Positions 1-7,150 of a stretch of 7,410 nucleotides of DNA are shown piece after piece (the stretch's first letter is position 1; the number at the start of each line of letters is the position of its first letter). The notes below the pieces were generated by a model. That model saw only the letters and a list, made by a program, of their open reading frames with translations. It was not told the origin of the DNA and searched no databases. The position numbers were made by a program, and so were the translations under genes. The DNA is from Betaproteobacteria bacterium (GTDB lineage Bacteria; Pseudomonadota; Gammaproteobacteria; Burkholderiales; Burkholderiaceae_C): assembly GCA_009923895.1 (NCBI GenBank), contig RFSP01000089.1, positions 1 through 7,410 on the forward strand, read 5' to 3'.

Positions 1-265
1 TGCCGGTGTTGATCACCAAGGCCCGAATGTGACTTTGGCCTCCTTGGTCTGCTTGGCCTGCCAGGTGAGCCCGGCAGACCTGCACGGGCGCGGCACAAAA
101 CCGGTTCTTGGTGAAGACACCCGCCACGGCCGCACCGGCATCGAGCGCAAACACCACCAGGTCACGCCGGTTGGCCTTGCGCACACCCGCCATGGCGGTA
201 CCGATGCGCACACCGGGCACGGCAAAGAGTTGGGCAGGGTCAACGGGAACGAGGTTGACAGGCAT
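1..265 (-). CDS. argJ: Glutamate N-acetyltransferase / amino-acid acetyltransferase ArgJ, N-terminal part (cut by window edge)
   Basis: This is the first 88 codons of a minus-strand gene that stays open to the left edge, so the 3' end is missing. The translation starts MPVNLVPVDPAQLFAVPGVR and continues with the GVRKANRRDLVVF and VAGVFTKNRFCAAPVQVCR blocks, ending in RALVINTG. These match my memory of the N-terminus of bifunctional or monofunctional ArgJ. ArgJ moves the acetyl group from N-acetylornithine to glutamate, recycling acetyl in cytoplasmic arginine synthesis; some members also use acetyl-CoA. The self-cleavage site (Ala-Thr pair) that makes the alpha and beta chains lies beyond the window, so activity cannot be judged. 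The ATG at 263-265 is chosen because a strong GGAGGT ribosome binding site sits 6 bases upstream (272-277). The start is 38 bp after the secA stop with no obvious terminator between, so co-transcription with secA is likely. Confidence 0.92.
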   Translation of the reverse strand, partial: MPVNLVPVDPAQLFAVPGVRIGTAMAGVRKANRRDLVVFALDAGAAVAGVFTKNRFCAAPVQVCRAHLAGQADQGGQSHIRALVINTG

Positions 266-271
266 TTCTGG

Positions 272-277
272 ACCTCC
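272..277 (-). promoter_or_regulatory. Ribosome binding site of argJ
   Basis: The minus strand reads GGAGGT here, 6 bases before the ATG at 263-265. It is a near-perfect Shine-Dalgarno match and fixes the argJ start. It contrasts with secA upstream, which has no such site. Confidence 0.75.
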
Positions 278-303
278 AAAACGATGAGATCAGCCCGATC
301 ACA

Positions 304-3051
304 TCAAGCCAATTTTCCGTGGCAGAACTTGAACTTTTTGCCGCTGCCACAGGGACAAGGCTCATTGCGACCCGTGCGGGAAAAATCGATACCGACCGTG
401 GTTGGATCGGTTTCGGAAGTCACGCTGCCATCTTCGTTGGGGTGGGTGTAGCTGACATTGCTCAGCGCCTCCGCCTTTTGCTCCAGGGTCTCAGCGGCCT
501 GAGCCACTTGTTCCTGCGTTTGAATGCGCACCGCCAACAAGGTGCGCGTGACTTCCATCTTCACCGTGTCAAGCAATTGAGCGAAGAGTTCAAACGCTTC
601 GCGCTTGTATTCCTGCTTGGGATTCTTCTGTGCGTAGCCGCGCAGGTGAATGCCCTGGCGCAAGTAGTCCAGCGCGGCCAAGTGCTCGCGCCAGCGCCCG
701 TCGATGGACTGCAGCAGCACCATGCGCATGAAAGGCGTGAACTGCTCGGTGCCCACCACGTCGAGCTTGTCCTGAAAGACTGCATCGGCCGCCGACACCA
801 CCTTGTTTACGATGTCGTCATCGGTGACAGAGTCGCTTTGGTCCACCTCTGCCTGCAAGGCCACCTCCAGCAGCCACTCGTCCTTGAGCGTCTTTTCAAG
901 TCCTGGCAGGTCCCACTGCTCTTCGACGCTGTCGGCAGGCACGTAGGTACGCACCACATCGGTCAGGGCACTCTTGCGCAGATTGCCAATCTGGTCGTCC
1001 AGCGACTCGGCTTCCAAAATGACATTGCGCTGTTGATAGATCACCTTGCGCTGATCATTGGAGACGTCGTCGTACTCCAGCAACTGCTTGCGAATGTCAA
1101 AGTTGCGCGCCTCCACCTTGCGCTGCGCGCCCTCGATGCTGCGGGTGACAATGCCCGCTTCAATGGCCTCGCCTTCGGGCATCTTCAATCGGTCCATGAT
1201 GGCGCGCACGCGGTCGCCCGCGAAGATGCGCATCAAAGGATCGTCCAGGCTCAAATAGAACCGGCTGGATCCTGGGTCGCCTTGACGGCCCGAACGACCT
1301 CTCAACTGGTTGTCAATACGACGGCTCTCATGGCGCTCGGTGGCGATGATGCGCAGTCCACCCAAGGCCTTGACCTGGTCGTGCAAGCCCTGCCATTCAT
1401 CGTGCAAGGCCTGGGCCCTTGAAGCCTTTTCTTCATCCGTCAAGTTAGGGTCGGCTTGCAGGAATTGCACCTGCTTTTCCACATTGCCACCCAGCACAAT
1501 GTCGGTGCCTCGACCTGCCATGTTGGTGGCAATGGTGATCATCTTCGGACGCCCCGCCTGCGCGACGATCTCCGCCTCTTTGGCATGCTGCTTGGCATTG
1601 AGCACCTGATGCGGCAGCTTGGCTTGGGTCAACAGGCCCGAGATAAGCTCAGAGTTCTCGATCGACGTGGTGCCCACCAACACCGGTTGTCCACGCTCAT
1701 GACATTCGCGGATGTCGGCCAGCACTGCGTTGTACTTCTCCTGGCTCGTCTTGTAGATGAGGTCGTTTTCGTCTTTGCGGATCGTGGGCTTGTTGGGCGG
1801 AATGACCACCGTTTCCAGGCCATAAATCTCTTGAAATTCATAGGCCTCGGTGTCGGCCGTTCCCGTCATGCCCGACAACTTGTTGTACAGGCGGAAATAA
1901 TTCTGAAAGGTCACCGAAGCCAGCGTCTGATTCTCGCTTTGGATCTCCACACGTTCCTTGGCCTCAACGGCCTGGTGCAGACCATCGCTCCAGCGGCGCC
2001 CGCTCATCAGGCGGCCGGTGAACTCATCCACGATCACCACTTCGCCGCTTTGCACCACGTAATGTTGATCGCGGTGGTACAGGTGGTGGGCCCTCAGGGC
2101 CGCATACACGTGGTGCATGAGCGTGATGTTGGCCGGGTCGTACAGGCTGGCGCCTTCCACCAACAGCCCTGCTTGCGCGAGCAAGGCTTCGGCATTCTCG
2201 TGCCCCGCTTCGGTCAGGTAGACCTGATGCTGCTTTTCGTCCACCGTGAAGTCGCCGGGCTCAATCACCCCTTCACCGGTGCGTGGGTCGGCTTCGCCAA
2301 TTTGCTTTTTCAAGCCTGGCACCACGGCGTCGATGCGGCGGTACAGCTCGGTGTGGTCCTCGGCTTGGCCACTGATGATGAGCGGCGTGCGGGCCTCGTC
2401 AATCAAGATGGAATCCACCTCGTCAACGATGGCGTAGTGCTGGCCGCGCGACATGACGCGGTCTGCCACCTCGTAGACCATATTGTCTCGAAGGTAGTCG
2501 AAGCCAAATTCGTTGTTGGTGCCGTACGTGACATCGGCAGCGAAAGCCGTTTGCTTTTCTTCGCGGGACAGGCCGGGCACGTTCACGCCCACCGTCAGTC
2601 CCAAGAAGTTGTAGATGCGACCCATCCATTCGGCGTCGCGCCGGGCCAAGTAGTCATTGACCGTGACCACGTGCACGCCACGGCCGGCCAACGCATTGAG
2701 GTAGACCGGCAAAGTGGCCATGAGGGTCTTGCCCTCGCCCGTGCGCATTTCGGCAATCTTGCCTTGATGCAAGGTCATGCCACCCATCAGCTGCACATCA
2801 AAGTGACGCATTTTGAGCGTGCGCTTGCTGGCCTCTCGCACCACCGCGAAGGCCTCGGGCAAGATCTGGTCGAGGGTTTGGCCTTGTGAGAGCCGCTGGC
2901 GGAACTCATCGGTCTTACCGCGCAGCTGCAAATCATCCAGACGGCTGAAATCAGCCTCCAAGGCGTTGATTTGCTGCACCGTCTTCCGGTAGGTCTTCAG
3001 CAGGCGGTCGTTGCGACTGCCGAAAATCTGGGTCAGGAATTTGGGCAACAT
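304..3051 (-). CDS. secA: Preprotein translocase ATPase subunit SecA
   Basis: SecA is the cytosolic and membrane-peripheral ATPase that pushes unfolded preproteins through SecYEG. The 915-residue protein is full length. Visible elements in order: DEAD-type nucleotide-binding domain with Walker A MRTGEGKT (catalytic Lys108, confirmed at codon level) and Walker B DEVD (about 210-213) followed by SILIDEARTPLIISG; the preprotein cross-linking region; FTGRLMSGRRWSDGLH (about 344-359); MTGTADTEAYEF (about 395); second helicase half with GRGTDIVLGG (about 513) and motif VI QLRGRSGRQGDPG (about 582); the helical scaffold and two-helix finger near DGRWREHLAALDYLRQG (about 784); and a C-terminal SEC-C zinc-binding tail, CPCGSGKKFKFCH, with Cys899, Cys901, Cys910 and His911. 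The ATG at 3049-3051 is preferred; a TTG two codons upstream (3055-3057) is also in frame but has no better ribosome binding site. It follows the M23 peptidase gene by 51 bp and precedes argJ by 38 bp. No frameshift or missing key residue was seen. Confidence 0.98.
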   Translation of the reverse strand: MLPKFLTQIFGSRNDRLLKTYRKTVQQINALEADFSRLDDLQLRGKTDEFRQRLSQGQTLDQILPEAFAVVREASKRTLKMRHFDVQLMGGMTLHQGKIAEMRTGEGKTLMATLPVYLNALAGRGVHVVTVNDYLARRDAEWMGRIYNFLGLTVGVNVPGLSREEKQTAFAADVTYGTNNEFGFDYLRDNMVYEVADRVMSRGQHYAIVDEVDSILIDEARTPLIISGQAEDHTELYRRIDAVVPGLKKQIGEADPRTGEGVIEPGDFTVDEKQHQVYLTEAGHENAEALLAQAGLLVEGASLYDPANITLMHHVYAALRAHHLYHRDQHYVVQSGEVVIVDEFTGRLMSGRRWSDGLHQAVEAKERVEIQSENQTLASVTFQNYFRLYNKLSGMTGTADTEAYEFQEIYGLETVVIPPNKPTIRKDENDLIYKTSQEKYNAVLADIRECHERGQPVLVGTTSIENSELISGLLTQAKLPHQVLNAKQHAKEAEIVAQAGRPKMITIATNMAGRGTDIVLGGNVEKQVQFLQADPNLTDEEKASRAQALHDEWQGLHDQVKALGGLRIIATERHESRRIDNQLRGRSGRQGDPGSSRFYLSLDDPLMRIFAGDRVRAIMDRLKMPEGEAIEAGIVTRSIEGAQRKVEARNFDIRKQLLEYDDVSNDQRKVIYQQRNVILEAESLDDQIGNLRKSALTDVVRTYVPADSVEEQWDLPGLEKTLKDEWLLEVALQAEVDQSDSVTDDDIVNKVVSAADAVFQDKLDVVGTEQFTPFMRMVLLQSIDGRWREHLAALDYLRQGIHLRGYAQKNPKQEYKREAFELFAQLLDTVKMEVTRTLLAVRIQTQEQVAQAAETLEQKAEALSNVSYTHPNEDGSVTSETDPTTVGIDFSRTGRNEPCPCGSGKKFKFCHGKLA

Positions 3052-3098
3052 GGGCAATCAAGAGGGCTGTAAAGGGCCAAAAAAGTAAAGCCCTCCAT
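3033..3098 (-). promoter_or_regulatory. Possible 21-codon leader ORF overlapping the secA start
   Basis: A short ORF starts with ATG at 3096-3098, 4 bases after the TGA of the upstream peptidase gene (3103-3105), and stops with TGA at 3033-3035, 19 bases inside secA in another frame. The peptide begins MEGFTFLALYSPLDC and ends in a Cys- and Pro-rich stretch. It has no obvious Shine-Dalgarno of its own, so translation would depend on re-initiation. It covers the whole secA leader hairpin. It may be a chance ORF; no family is recognised. Confidence 0.2.
3062..3095 (-). promoter_or_regulatory. Stem-loop in the secA leader
   Basis: In the minus-strand transcript GAGGGCT (3089-3095) can pair perfectly with AGCCCTC (3062-3068) around a 20-base loop. 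The loop is rich in T/U and contains a GGCCC that could form competing pairs. The 3' arm ends 10 bases before the secA ATG, where a ribosome binding site would normally lie. No U-run follows the 3' arm, so it does not look like a good intrinsic terminator. A role in tuning secA translation is inferred, not shown. Confidence 0.4.
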
Positions 3099-3102
3099 GG
3101 TA

Positions 3103-4083
3103 TCACCGGCGGGGCTTGCCCCCGCGGCCAGAGGCCTGGGCCCGAACGCCCGCCTGAGCGCCCGCCGCCAAAAAGCGCTCTGGGTCTTGCGGCACCCCAT
3201 CGACCATGACCTCAAAATGCAAATGAGGCCCTGTGGATCGCCCGGAATTGCCCACTTTGGCCACCACCTGGCCGCGTTTGACGATGTCGCCCCGGCGCAC
3301 GACGATCTGGCTGTTATGGGCGTAGAGGGTGGAAAGACCCCTGCCGTGGTCGAGTTCCAAAAGATGACCAAATTGGGGATGCCACTCGGTAGACACCACC
3401 ACGCCGCCCGCTGCCGCCCGCACAGGCGTGCCGGGCTCGGCGGGAAAATCCAGCCCGCTGTGCAGGGCATTGCGGCCCGTGATGGGGTCTGGGCGAACCC
3501 CAAAACCCGACCCCACCTCGCCTTGAACCGGAGGGGTGCTGGGCACCACCAGGGACTGCAGTCGCGCCTCCAACAGCCGTGACTCGATCAGGGTGAACAC
3601 ATCGGCGTTCTGGTCGGACACTTCGTCCAAGCGCGCCAACACCCTTTGCAATTGATCCAGACTGGGCGTGTCCAGTGGCAGGTAAACGCCTCCAGCCCCT
3701 TCCGCCTTGGTTGCCGGTGCCTGGCGCAATGGTTTGAGTTCTTCGGGCTTCATGCCAGCCATGCCAGAGACCCGGTCTCCCACCGCCTCGAGCTTGAGCA
3801 ACTTGGCCTGCAACTCGCCGACCTTTTGCGCCATGACATCCAGGTTCTCACGCATGATGCGATCGCGCTGGGCGATCTCGTCGCGCACCACGAGGCGCAC
3901 AATTTGGCTGACCACCGGCCAGCCCTCGCGCGCCGCCTTCAAAAACACAAAGTGGTAGACCGTCCCTGAAAAAATCAACAGGGCAAAGACCAGCCCCAAA
4001 GCCGCCAGGCTGATTTGCAGGCCGCTGAAGGTCAACACCCGGGTGCGGGCGCCGACACCTCGGTGGGTGATCATGATCTGCAT
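3103..4083 (-). CDS. Membrane-anchored M23 (LytM-type) metallopeptidase
   Basis: This is a 326-residue murein-hydrolase-like protein. M23 enzymes are zinc peptidases that cut peptide bonds in peptidoglycan cross-links. After a short basic N-terminus there is one hydrophobic segment at about residues 20-46 (signal anchor), then a charged, probably coiled-coil stretch at about 63-105, a linker, and a C-terminal LytM domain from about residue 190. Zinc and catalytic residues are intact: His208 and Asp212 in NALHSGLDF, His256 in LYAHN, and His287 and His289 in GPHLHFEV. The domain should therefore be active, unlike degenerate activator paralogues. Topology predicts a periplasmic peptidase domain. 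The start at 4081-4083 is chosen because AGGAG (4091-4095) lies 7 bases upstream; an earlier ATG at 4102-4104 lacks this spacing. It is the first gene before secA on this strand. The exact substrate is unknown. Confidence 0.9.
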   Translation of the reverse strand: MQIMITHRGVGARTRVLTFSGLQISLAALGLVFALLIFSGTVYHFVFLKAAREGWPVVSQIVRLVVRDEIAQRDRIMRENLDVMAQKVGELQAKLLKLEAVGDRVSGMAGMKPEELKPLRQAPATKAEGAGGVYLPLDTPSLDQLQRVLARLDEVSDQNADVFTLIESRLLEARLQSLVVPSTPPVQGEVGSGFGVRPDPITGRNALHSGLDFPAEPGTPVRAAAGGVVVSTEWHPQFGHLLELDHGRGLSTLYAHNSQIVVRRGDIVKRGQVVAKVGNSGRSTGPHLHFEVMVDGVPQDPERFLAAGAQAGVRAQASGRGGKPRR

Positions 4084-4153
4084 CGGCAAACTCCTGGCAT
4101 GCAATGAGGGGCTTATCCCCTGGAGGACAACGAGTCTGCCATACTGGGGGTGT
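4084..4153. promoter_or_regulatory. Divergent intergenic region between the peptidase-secA and hydrolase-def operons
   Basis: These 70 bp must hold or border the start signals of both divergent transcription units, although promoters could also lie inside the first codons of the opposite gene. I could not find a convincing -35/-10 pair on either strand. A small hairpin, AGGGG / CCCCT with a 5-base loop (4107-4121), sits in the middle. A GGAGGA at 4122-4127 on the plus strand is about 26 bases before the hydrolase ATG, too far for that start. Confidence 0.45.
4091..4095 (-). promoter_or_regulatory. Ribosome binding site of the M23 peptidase gene
   Basis: AGGAG on the minus strand, 7 bases upstream of the ATG at 4081-4083. 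It decides between this start and the upstream in-frame ATG at 4102-4104. Confidence 0.6.
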
Positions 4154-5206
4154 ATGAGCGTGACTTCTGCTTCTGCCCTGCATTACCCCTGGTCCGACGC
4201 CCCTGCACCCGGCCAGACTGTCGAGGTCGCACCGGGTGTGTTGTGGATGAGAATGACCCTGCCCACCGCACTGAACCACATCAATGTGTGGGCCCTGGCC
4301 GATGGCGCAGGTTGGACGGTGGTGGACACAGGCATGCACACGCCGTCCACCGTGGATGCGTGGAACGAGCTGCTTTCGGCGCAAGGGCCCTTGCAAGGCC
4401 GACCGGTGACACGCGTGATTTCCACCCACATGCACCCAGACCATGTGGGCATGGCCGGTGCCCTGGTGCGGCGTTTTGGGGCACGGCTTTGGATGACGCG
4501 CCTGGAGTACCTGCACTGCCGGGTGCTGGTCAGCGACACCGGACGCCCCGTGCCACCCGACGGGGTTCACTTCTACCGTCGCGCTGGGTGGAACGATGCG
4601 CAGCTGGCGGGCTACCACGAGAAGTTTGGCTCTTTTGGCCGCTTCATCGATCAGCTGCCCGACAGCTACCGCCGCATTGAAGACGGCGAGGAGCTGACCA
4701 TCGGCGCGCACACCTGGCAGGTGCTGGTGGGCCAAGGCCACTCGCCCGAACATGCTTGCTTGTACTGCCCCCAACTCAACCTCCTGATCTCGGGTGATCA
4801 GGTGCTGCCGCGCATTTCATCCAATGTCTCCGTGCACCCCACCGAGCCCGATGCCGACCCACTGTCCGAGTGGTTGGCCTCGATTGAGAAAATTCGTCAT
4901 GCCGTTCCCAACACCACGCTGGTGCTGCCTGCGCACAATCTGCCCTTCAAAGGCTTGCATGAGCGCTTGGATGCCTTGGCCCGCAGCGTGCACACGGGAT
5001 TGACGCAATTGCTTTTGGCATTGAGAGAGCCTCAGCGCACCATCGATGTGTTTGGCTCCTTGTTTGCACGGCCCATCAACGATCCATCGCTGTTGTTCAT
5101 GGCCACTGGCGAAAGCCAGGCCCACCTCAATCATCTGATTCAACAAGGCCGCGTGGTCGTCGATCACGTCGACAGTCATCAAGCCGCCTGGTACCGAGCC
5201 GCATGA
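4154..5206 (+). CDS. Metallo-beta-lactamase-fold hydrolase with a C-terminal helical/winged-helix-like region
   Basis: This is a 350-residue protein of the metallo-beta-lactamase superfamily; substrate not recognised. The binuclear metal-site motif HMHPDH is complete (His92, His94, Asp96, His97). The further ligands expected in the family are present: His196 in GQGHSPEH, Asp215 in LISGDQ, and His261 in LPAHN. An early strand WTVVDTG (about 54-60) is also typical of the fold. After about residue 265 comes a helical tail, which resembles the winged-helix extension seen in LACTB2-like hydrolases. There is no signal peptide, so it is probably cytoplasmic. The ATG at 4154-4156 is preferred because homologous-looking sequence begins just after it; a G-rich GGGGGT lies directly upstream as a weak ribosome binding site. 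The stop overlaps the def start (ATGA), so the two genes are probably translationally coupled. Thioesterase, RNase or lactonase activity are all possible. Confidence 0.88.
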   Translation: MSVTSASALHYPWSDAPAPGQTVEVAPGVLWMRMTLPTALNHINVWALADGAGWTVVDTGMHTPSTVDAWNELLSAQGPLQGRPVTRVISTHMHPDHVGMAGALVRRFGARLWMTRLEYLHCRVLVSDTGRPVPPDGVHFYRRAGWNDAQLAGYHEKFGSFGRFIDQLPDSYRRIEDGEELTIGAHTWQVLVGQGHSPEHACLYCPQLNLLISGDQVLPRISSNVSVHPTEPDADPLSEWLASIEKIRHAVPNTTLVLPAHNLPFKGLHERLDALARSVHTGLTQLLLALREPQRTIDVFGSLFARPINDPSLLFMATGESQAHLNHLIQQGRVVVDHVDSHQAAWYRAA

Positions 5207-5742
5207 GTATTCGTGACATATTGAAGATGGGCGATCCCCGCCTCTTGCGCGTGGCCCAGCCCGTGCAGGCCTTTGACACGCCGCAGCTGAATGACTTGAT
5301 CCAAGACATGTTTGACACCATGGCCCATGCCAACGGAGCGGGCCTGGCCGCCCCACAAATAGGCGTGGATCTGCAAGTTGTGATCTTTGGCTTCAAACAC
5401 AATGTGCGCTACCCCGAGGCGCCGCCCGTGCCGCCCACGGTCCTCATCAACCCGGTCATTGAGCCCTTGAGCAACGAGGAAGTCGATGGGTGGGAAGGTT
5501 GTTTGTCGGTGCCGGGTCTTCGCGGCGTGGTCCCTCGCTGGAACCGCATTCGCTACCAGGGATTCGATGCCCGTGGCGTGGCCTTTGAACGGGAAGCCGA
5601 CGGCTTTCACGCCCGCGTGGTGCAACACGAATGCGATCACCTCATTGGACGCCTGTACCCCACGCGCATGCGCGACCTGACGAAGTTTGGATACACCGAG
5701 GTGCTGTTTCCTGAGTTGGAGTCTGCCACCGATGACGACTGA
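5203..5742 (+). CDS. def: Peptide deformylase
   Basis: This cytoplasmic iron/zinc enzyme removes the formyl group from the initiator Met of nascent proteins. The 179-residue length is typical of the family. All three signature motifs are present: GAGLAAPQIG (45-54), EGCLSVPG (98-105, metal ligand Cys100) and QHECDHL (141-147, metal ligands His142 and His146, catalytic Glu143). The start ATG overlaps the TGA of the hydrolase gene by the ATGA junction, and the 3' end overlaps the MFS gene by 11 bp. The gene is not beside fmt (methionyl-tRNA formyltransferase), where the housekeeping def commonly lies. This may therefore be a second deformylase of the genome; that is inference, since the rest of the genome is not visible. 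Confidence 0.97.
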   Translation: MSIRDILKMGDPRLLRVAQPVQAFDTPQLNDLIQDMFDTMAHANGAGLAAPQIGVDLQVVIFGFKHNVRYPEAPPVPPTVLINPVIEPLSNEEVDGWEGCLSVPGLRGVVPRWNRIRYQGFDARGVAFEREADGFHARVVQHECDHLIGRLYPTRMRDLTKFGYTEVLFPELESATDDD

Positions 5743-6922
5743 AACCCCACCTCGGCATTCCACCACCACCGTGGTGTTGTTGCACCTGGCGCATGCCGTC
5801 GACCATTTGTTCTTGCTGATCTTTGCCACCACCGTCAGCAGCATGGCGCCGGACTTTGGCTTCACCCAGTGGCAAGACCTCATGCCCTTTGGCGTGGGCG
5901 CTTTCATCTTGTTTGGTTTGGGATCCATTCCAGCCGGTCGGCTGGGAGACCTGTGGGGCCGGCGCCAAATGATGATCGTCTTCTTTGTGGGCATGGGGGT
6001 CTCGGCACTGGCGGTGTCACTCACGCAATCGGCATGGCAACTGGCCTTGGCCTTGACGCTGATGGGTGCGTTCGCGTCCATCTACCACCCCGTGGGCATC
6101 CCCATGCTGCTGCAGACCGCCACACGGCCGGGCCTGGCCGTGGGCCTCAATGGCTTGTCGGGCAATATGGGCGTGGCCGTGGCGGCTGCATTGACAGGGC
6201 TGTTGGTACAAGTGGCGGGTTGGCGCTGGGCTTACGCGCTACCGGGTGTGGCCGCTTTGGCTCTGGGTGCTTGGTTTGCACTTACTTCGCCACCCGAAAC
6301 GATGGCACCCGCCAAGCGCAAAGGCGGCCCCAAGGTCACGCTCACGCCCGCGCAGCTCGCGCGCTTGCTTCTGGTCATGACCATTGCTTCATCGTGCGGC
6401 AGCGTCATCTTCAACGTCACCACCAATGGCAACGCCCAACTCTTGGCCGAACGATTTAAGGGCCTCATGGAAGACCCCGCCCGGCTCGGCCTGTTGCTGG
6501 CCGCGCTCTATGCCCTCGCGTCGTTGGCCCAAGTGGTGGTGGGGCGCTTGCTGGACCGCATGGCCCTCAAGCCGCTGTACCTGATCATGTCGATCGCCCA
6601 GCTGCCCTTTTTGCTGTTGGAAGCCAACACCCAAGGCTGGTGGTTTTATGCCTTTCTCGTTGGCACCACCATCTTCATGTTCGGCGCCGTGCCCTTCACC
6701 GACACCATGATCGTGCGCTACATCGAAGACGGCATGCGGTCCCGCGTCACTGGCATGCGTTTGGCCATGAGCTTGTCAGTCAGCTCCTTCGCCTTGTGGG
6801 TCATGGGCCCACTGGTCAAGAGCTGGGGCTTTTCTTCCATGCTGTGGATCCTGGCCGGCTTCGCCGCCTTGGCCACGCTCGCAGTGTTGGGCCTGCCCAA
6901 AGAGCCCAAGCCCGTCACCTAG
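5732..6922 (+). CDS. MFS transporter, resembling the fosmidomycin-resistance (FSR) type
   Basis: This is a 396-residue inner-membrane protein of the major facilitator superfamily, with about 12 hydrophobic segments arranged in two halves. The superfamily motif A, GRLGDLWGRRQ (69-79), sits after helix 2, and a weaker copy, GRLLDRMALK (271-280), occurs at the equivalent place in the second half. The more hydrophilic stretch at about 186-210, with AKRKGG, is the central cytoplasmic loop. The N-terminal LHLAHAVDHLFLLIF and the IYHPVGIPML block in the first half remind me of FSR-type drug exporters, but the substrate cannot be told from sequence and uptake is not excluded. The ATG at 5732-5734 overlaps the end of def by 11 bp, and GGAG at 5718-5721 is 10 bases upstream. 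An in-frame ATG 15 codons earlier would lie deep in def and is less likely. It is the last gene of the plus-strand operon. Confidence 0.88.
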   Translation: MTTETPPRHSTTTVVLLHLAHAVDHLFLLIFATTVSSMAPDFGFTQWQDLMPFGVGAFILFGLGSIPAGRLGDLWGRRQMMIVFFVGMGVSALAVSLTQSAWQLALALTLMGAFASIYHPVGIPMLLQTATRPGLAVGLNGLSGNMGVAVAAALTGLLVQVAGWRWAYALPGVAALALGAWFALTSPPETMAPAKRKGGPKVTLTPAQLARLLLVMTIASSCGSVIFNVTTNGNAQLLAERFKGLMEDPARLGLLLAALYALASLAQVVVGRLLDRMALKPLYLIMSIAQLPFLLLEANTQGWWFYAFLVGTTIFMFGAVPFTDTMIVRYIEDGMRSRVTGMRLAMSLSVSSFALWVMGPLVKSWGFSSMLWILAGFAALATLAVLGLPKEPKPVT

Positions 6923-6938
6923 GGCGCCTAAGGCGCCC
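6922..6938 (+). terminator. GC-rich palindrome at the MFS stop codon
   Basis: GGGCGCC / GGCGCCC form a perfect 7-bp stem around a 3-base TAA loop, beginning on the last base of the MFS stop codon. No T-tract follows on either strand, so it is at best an imperfect intrinsic terminator. Confidence 0.35.
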
Positions 6939-7038
6939 GGTCATTCCCATCGCTCCGTCATTGCGAGCGAAGCGAAGCAATCCAGCCCAGCCCCCGAGGT
7001 CGATCGGGGCGACTTCTGCGCAGCCGAGAAGCACAGGA

Positions 7039-7141
7039 TCGCTCAGGTTCCGGCGGGCACAGCCCGACGGTGACTGCGGGTGTCTGAGCCCGCTTCAATG
7101 GGCACCATTGGAGCGGGCGAGTTCCGCAGTCACCTGAGCGA
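7039..7141. repeat. Nested long hairpin in the centre of the repeat element
   Basis: Three pairs of arms are concentric. TCGCTCAGGT (7039-7048) pairs with 7132-7141, GTGACTGCGG (7070-7079) pairs with 7124-7133, and the apical 14-base arms 7088-7101 and 7105-7118 pair around a GCA loop with one T-G wobble. The first two share two bases, so they compete slightly. The left side also contains a small hairpin CGGGC-ACA-GCCCG (7054-7066), giving a branched, RNA-like layout. No U-run follows. Confidence 0.7.
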
Positions 7142-7150
7142 GCCGAGCAT

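Noticed and set aside
13..279. A closed 88-codon minus-strand frame overlapping argJ
   Set aside because: Another minus-strand frame is open to the window edge, has the GGAGGT site and gives a clear ArgJ N-terminus; this one is its shadow.
319..1422. A 367-codon open frame on the plus strand, antisense to the 3' part of secA
   Set aside because: Same reason: full overlap with a confirmed gene and no recognisable domain.
1456..2889. A 477-codon open frame on the plus strand, antisense to secA
   Set aside because: It lies wholly inside the conserved secA gene on the other strand, its translation has no recognisable family and is rich in His, Val and Leu, as expected for a shadow frame in GC-rich DNA.
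3055..3057. TTG as the secA start
   Set aside because: The ATG two codons downstream is a stronger start, puts the Walker Lys at position 108 as in E. coli SecA, and the TTG gains no ribosome binding site.
3848..4774. A 308-codon minus-strand frame spanning the divergent region
   Set aside because: It crosses the starts of two well-supported genes and reads as low-information His-, Pro- and Arg-rich protein.
5179..6081. A 300-codon minus-strand frame antisense to def and the MFS gene
   Set aside because: Def motifs are unambiguous on the plus strand and this translation shows no known domain.
6640..7137. A 165-codon plus-strand frame running from the MFS gene into the repeat element
   Set aside because: It is out of frame with the MFS gene, and its tail is simply translated inverted repeat.
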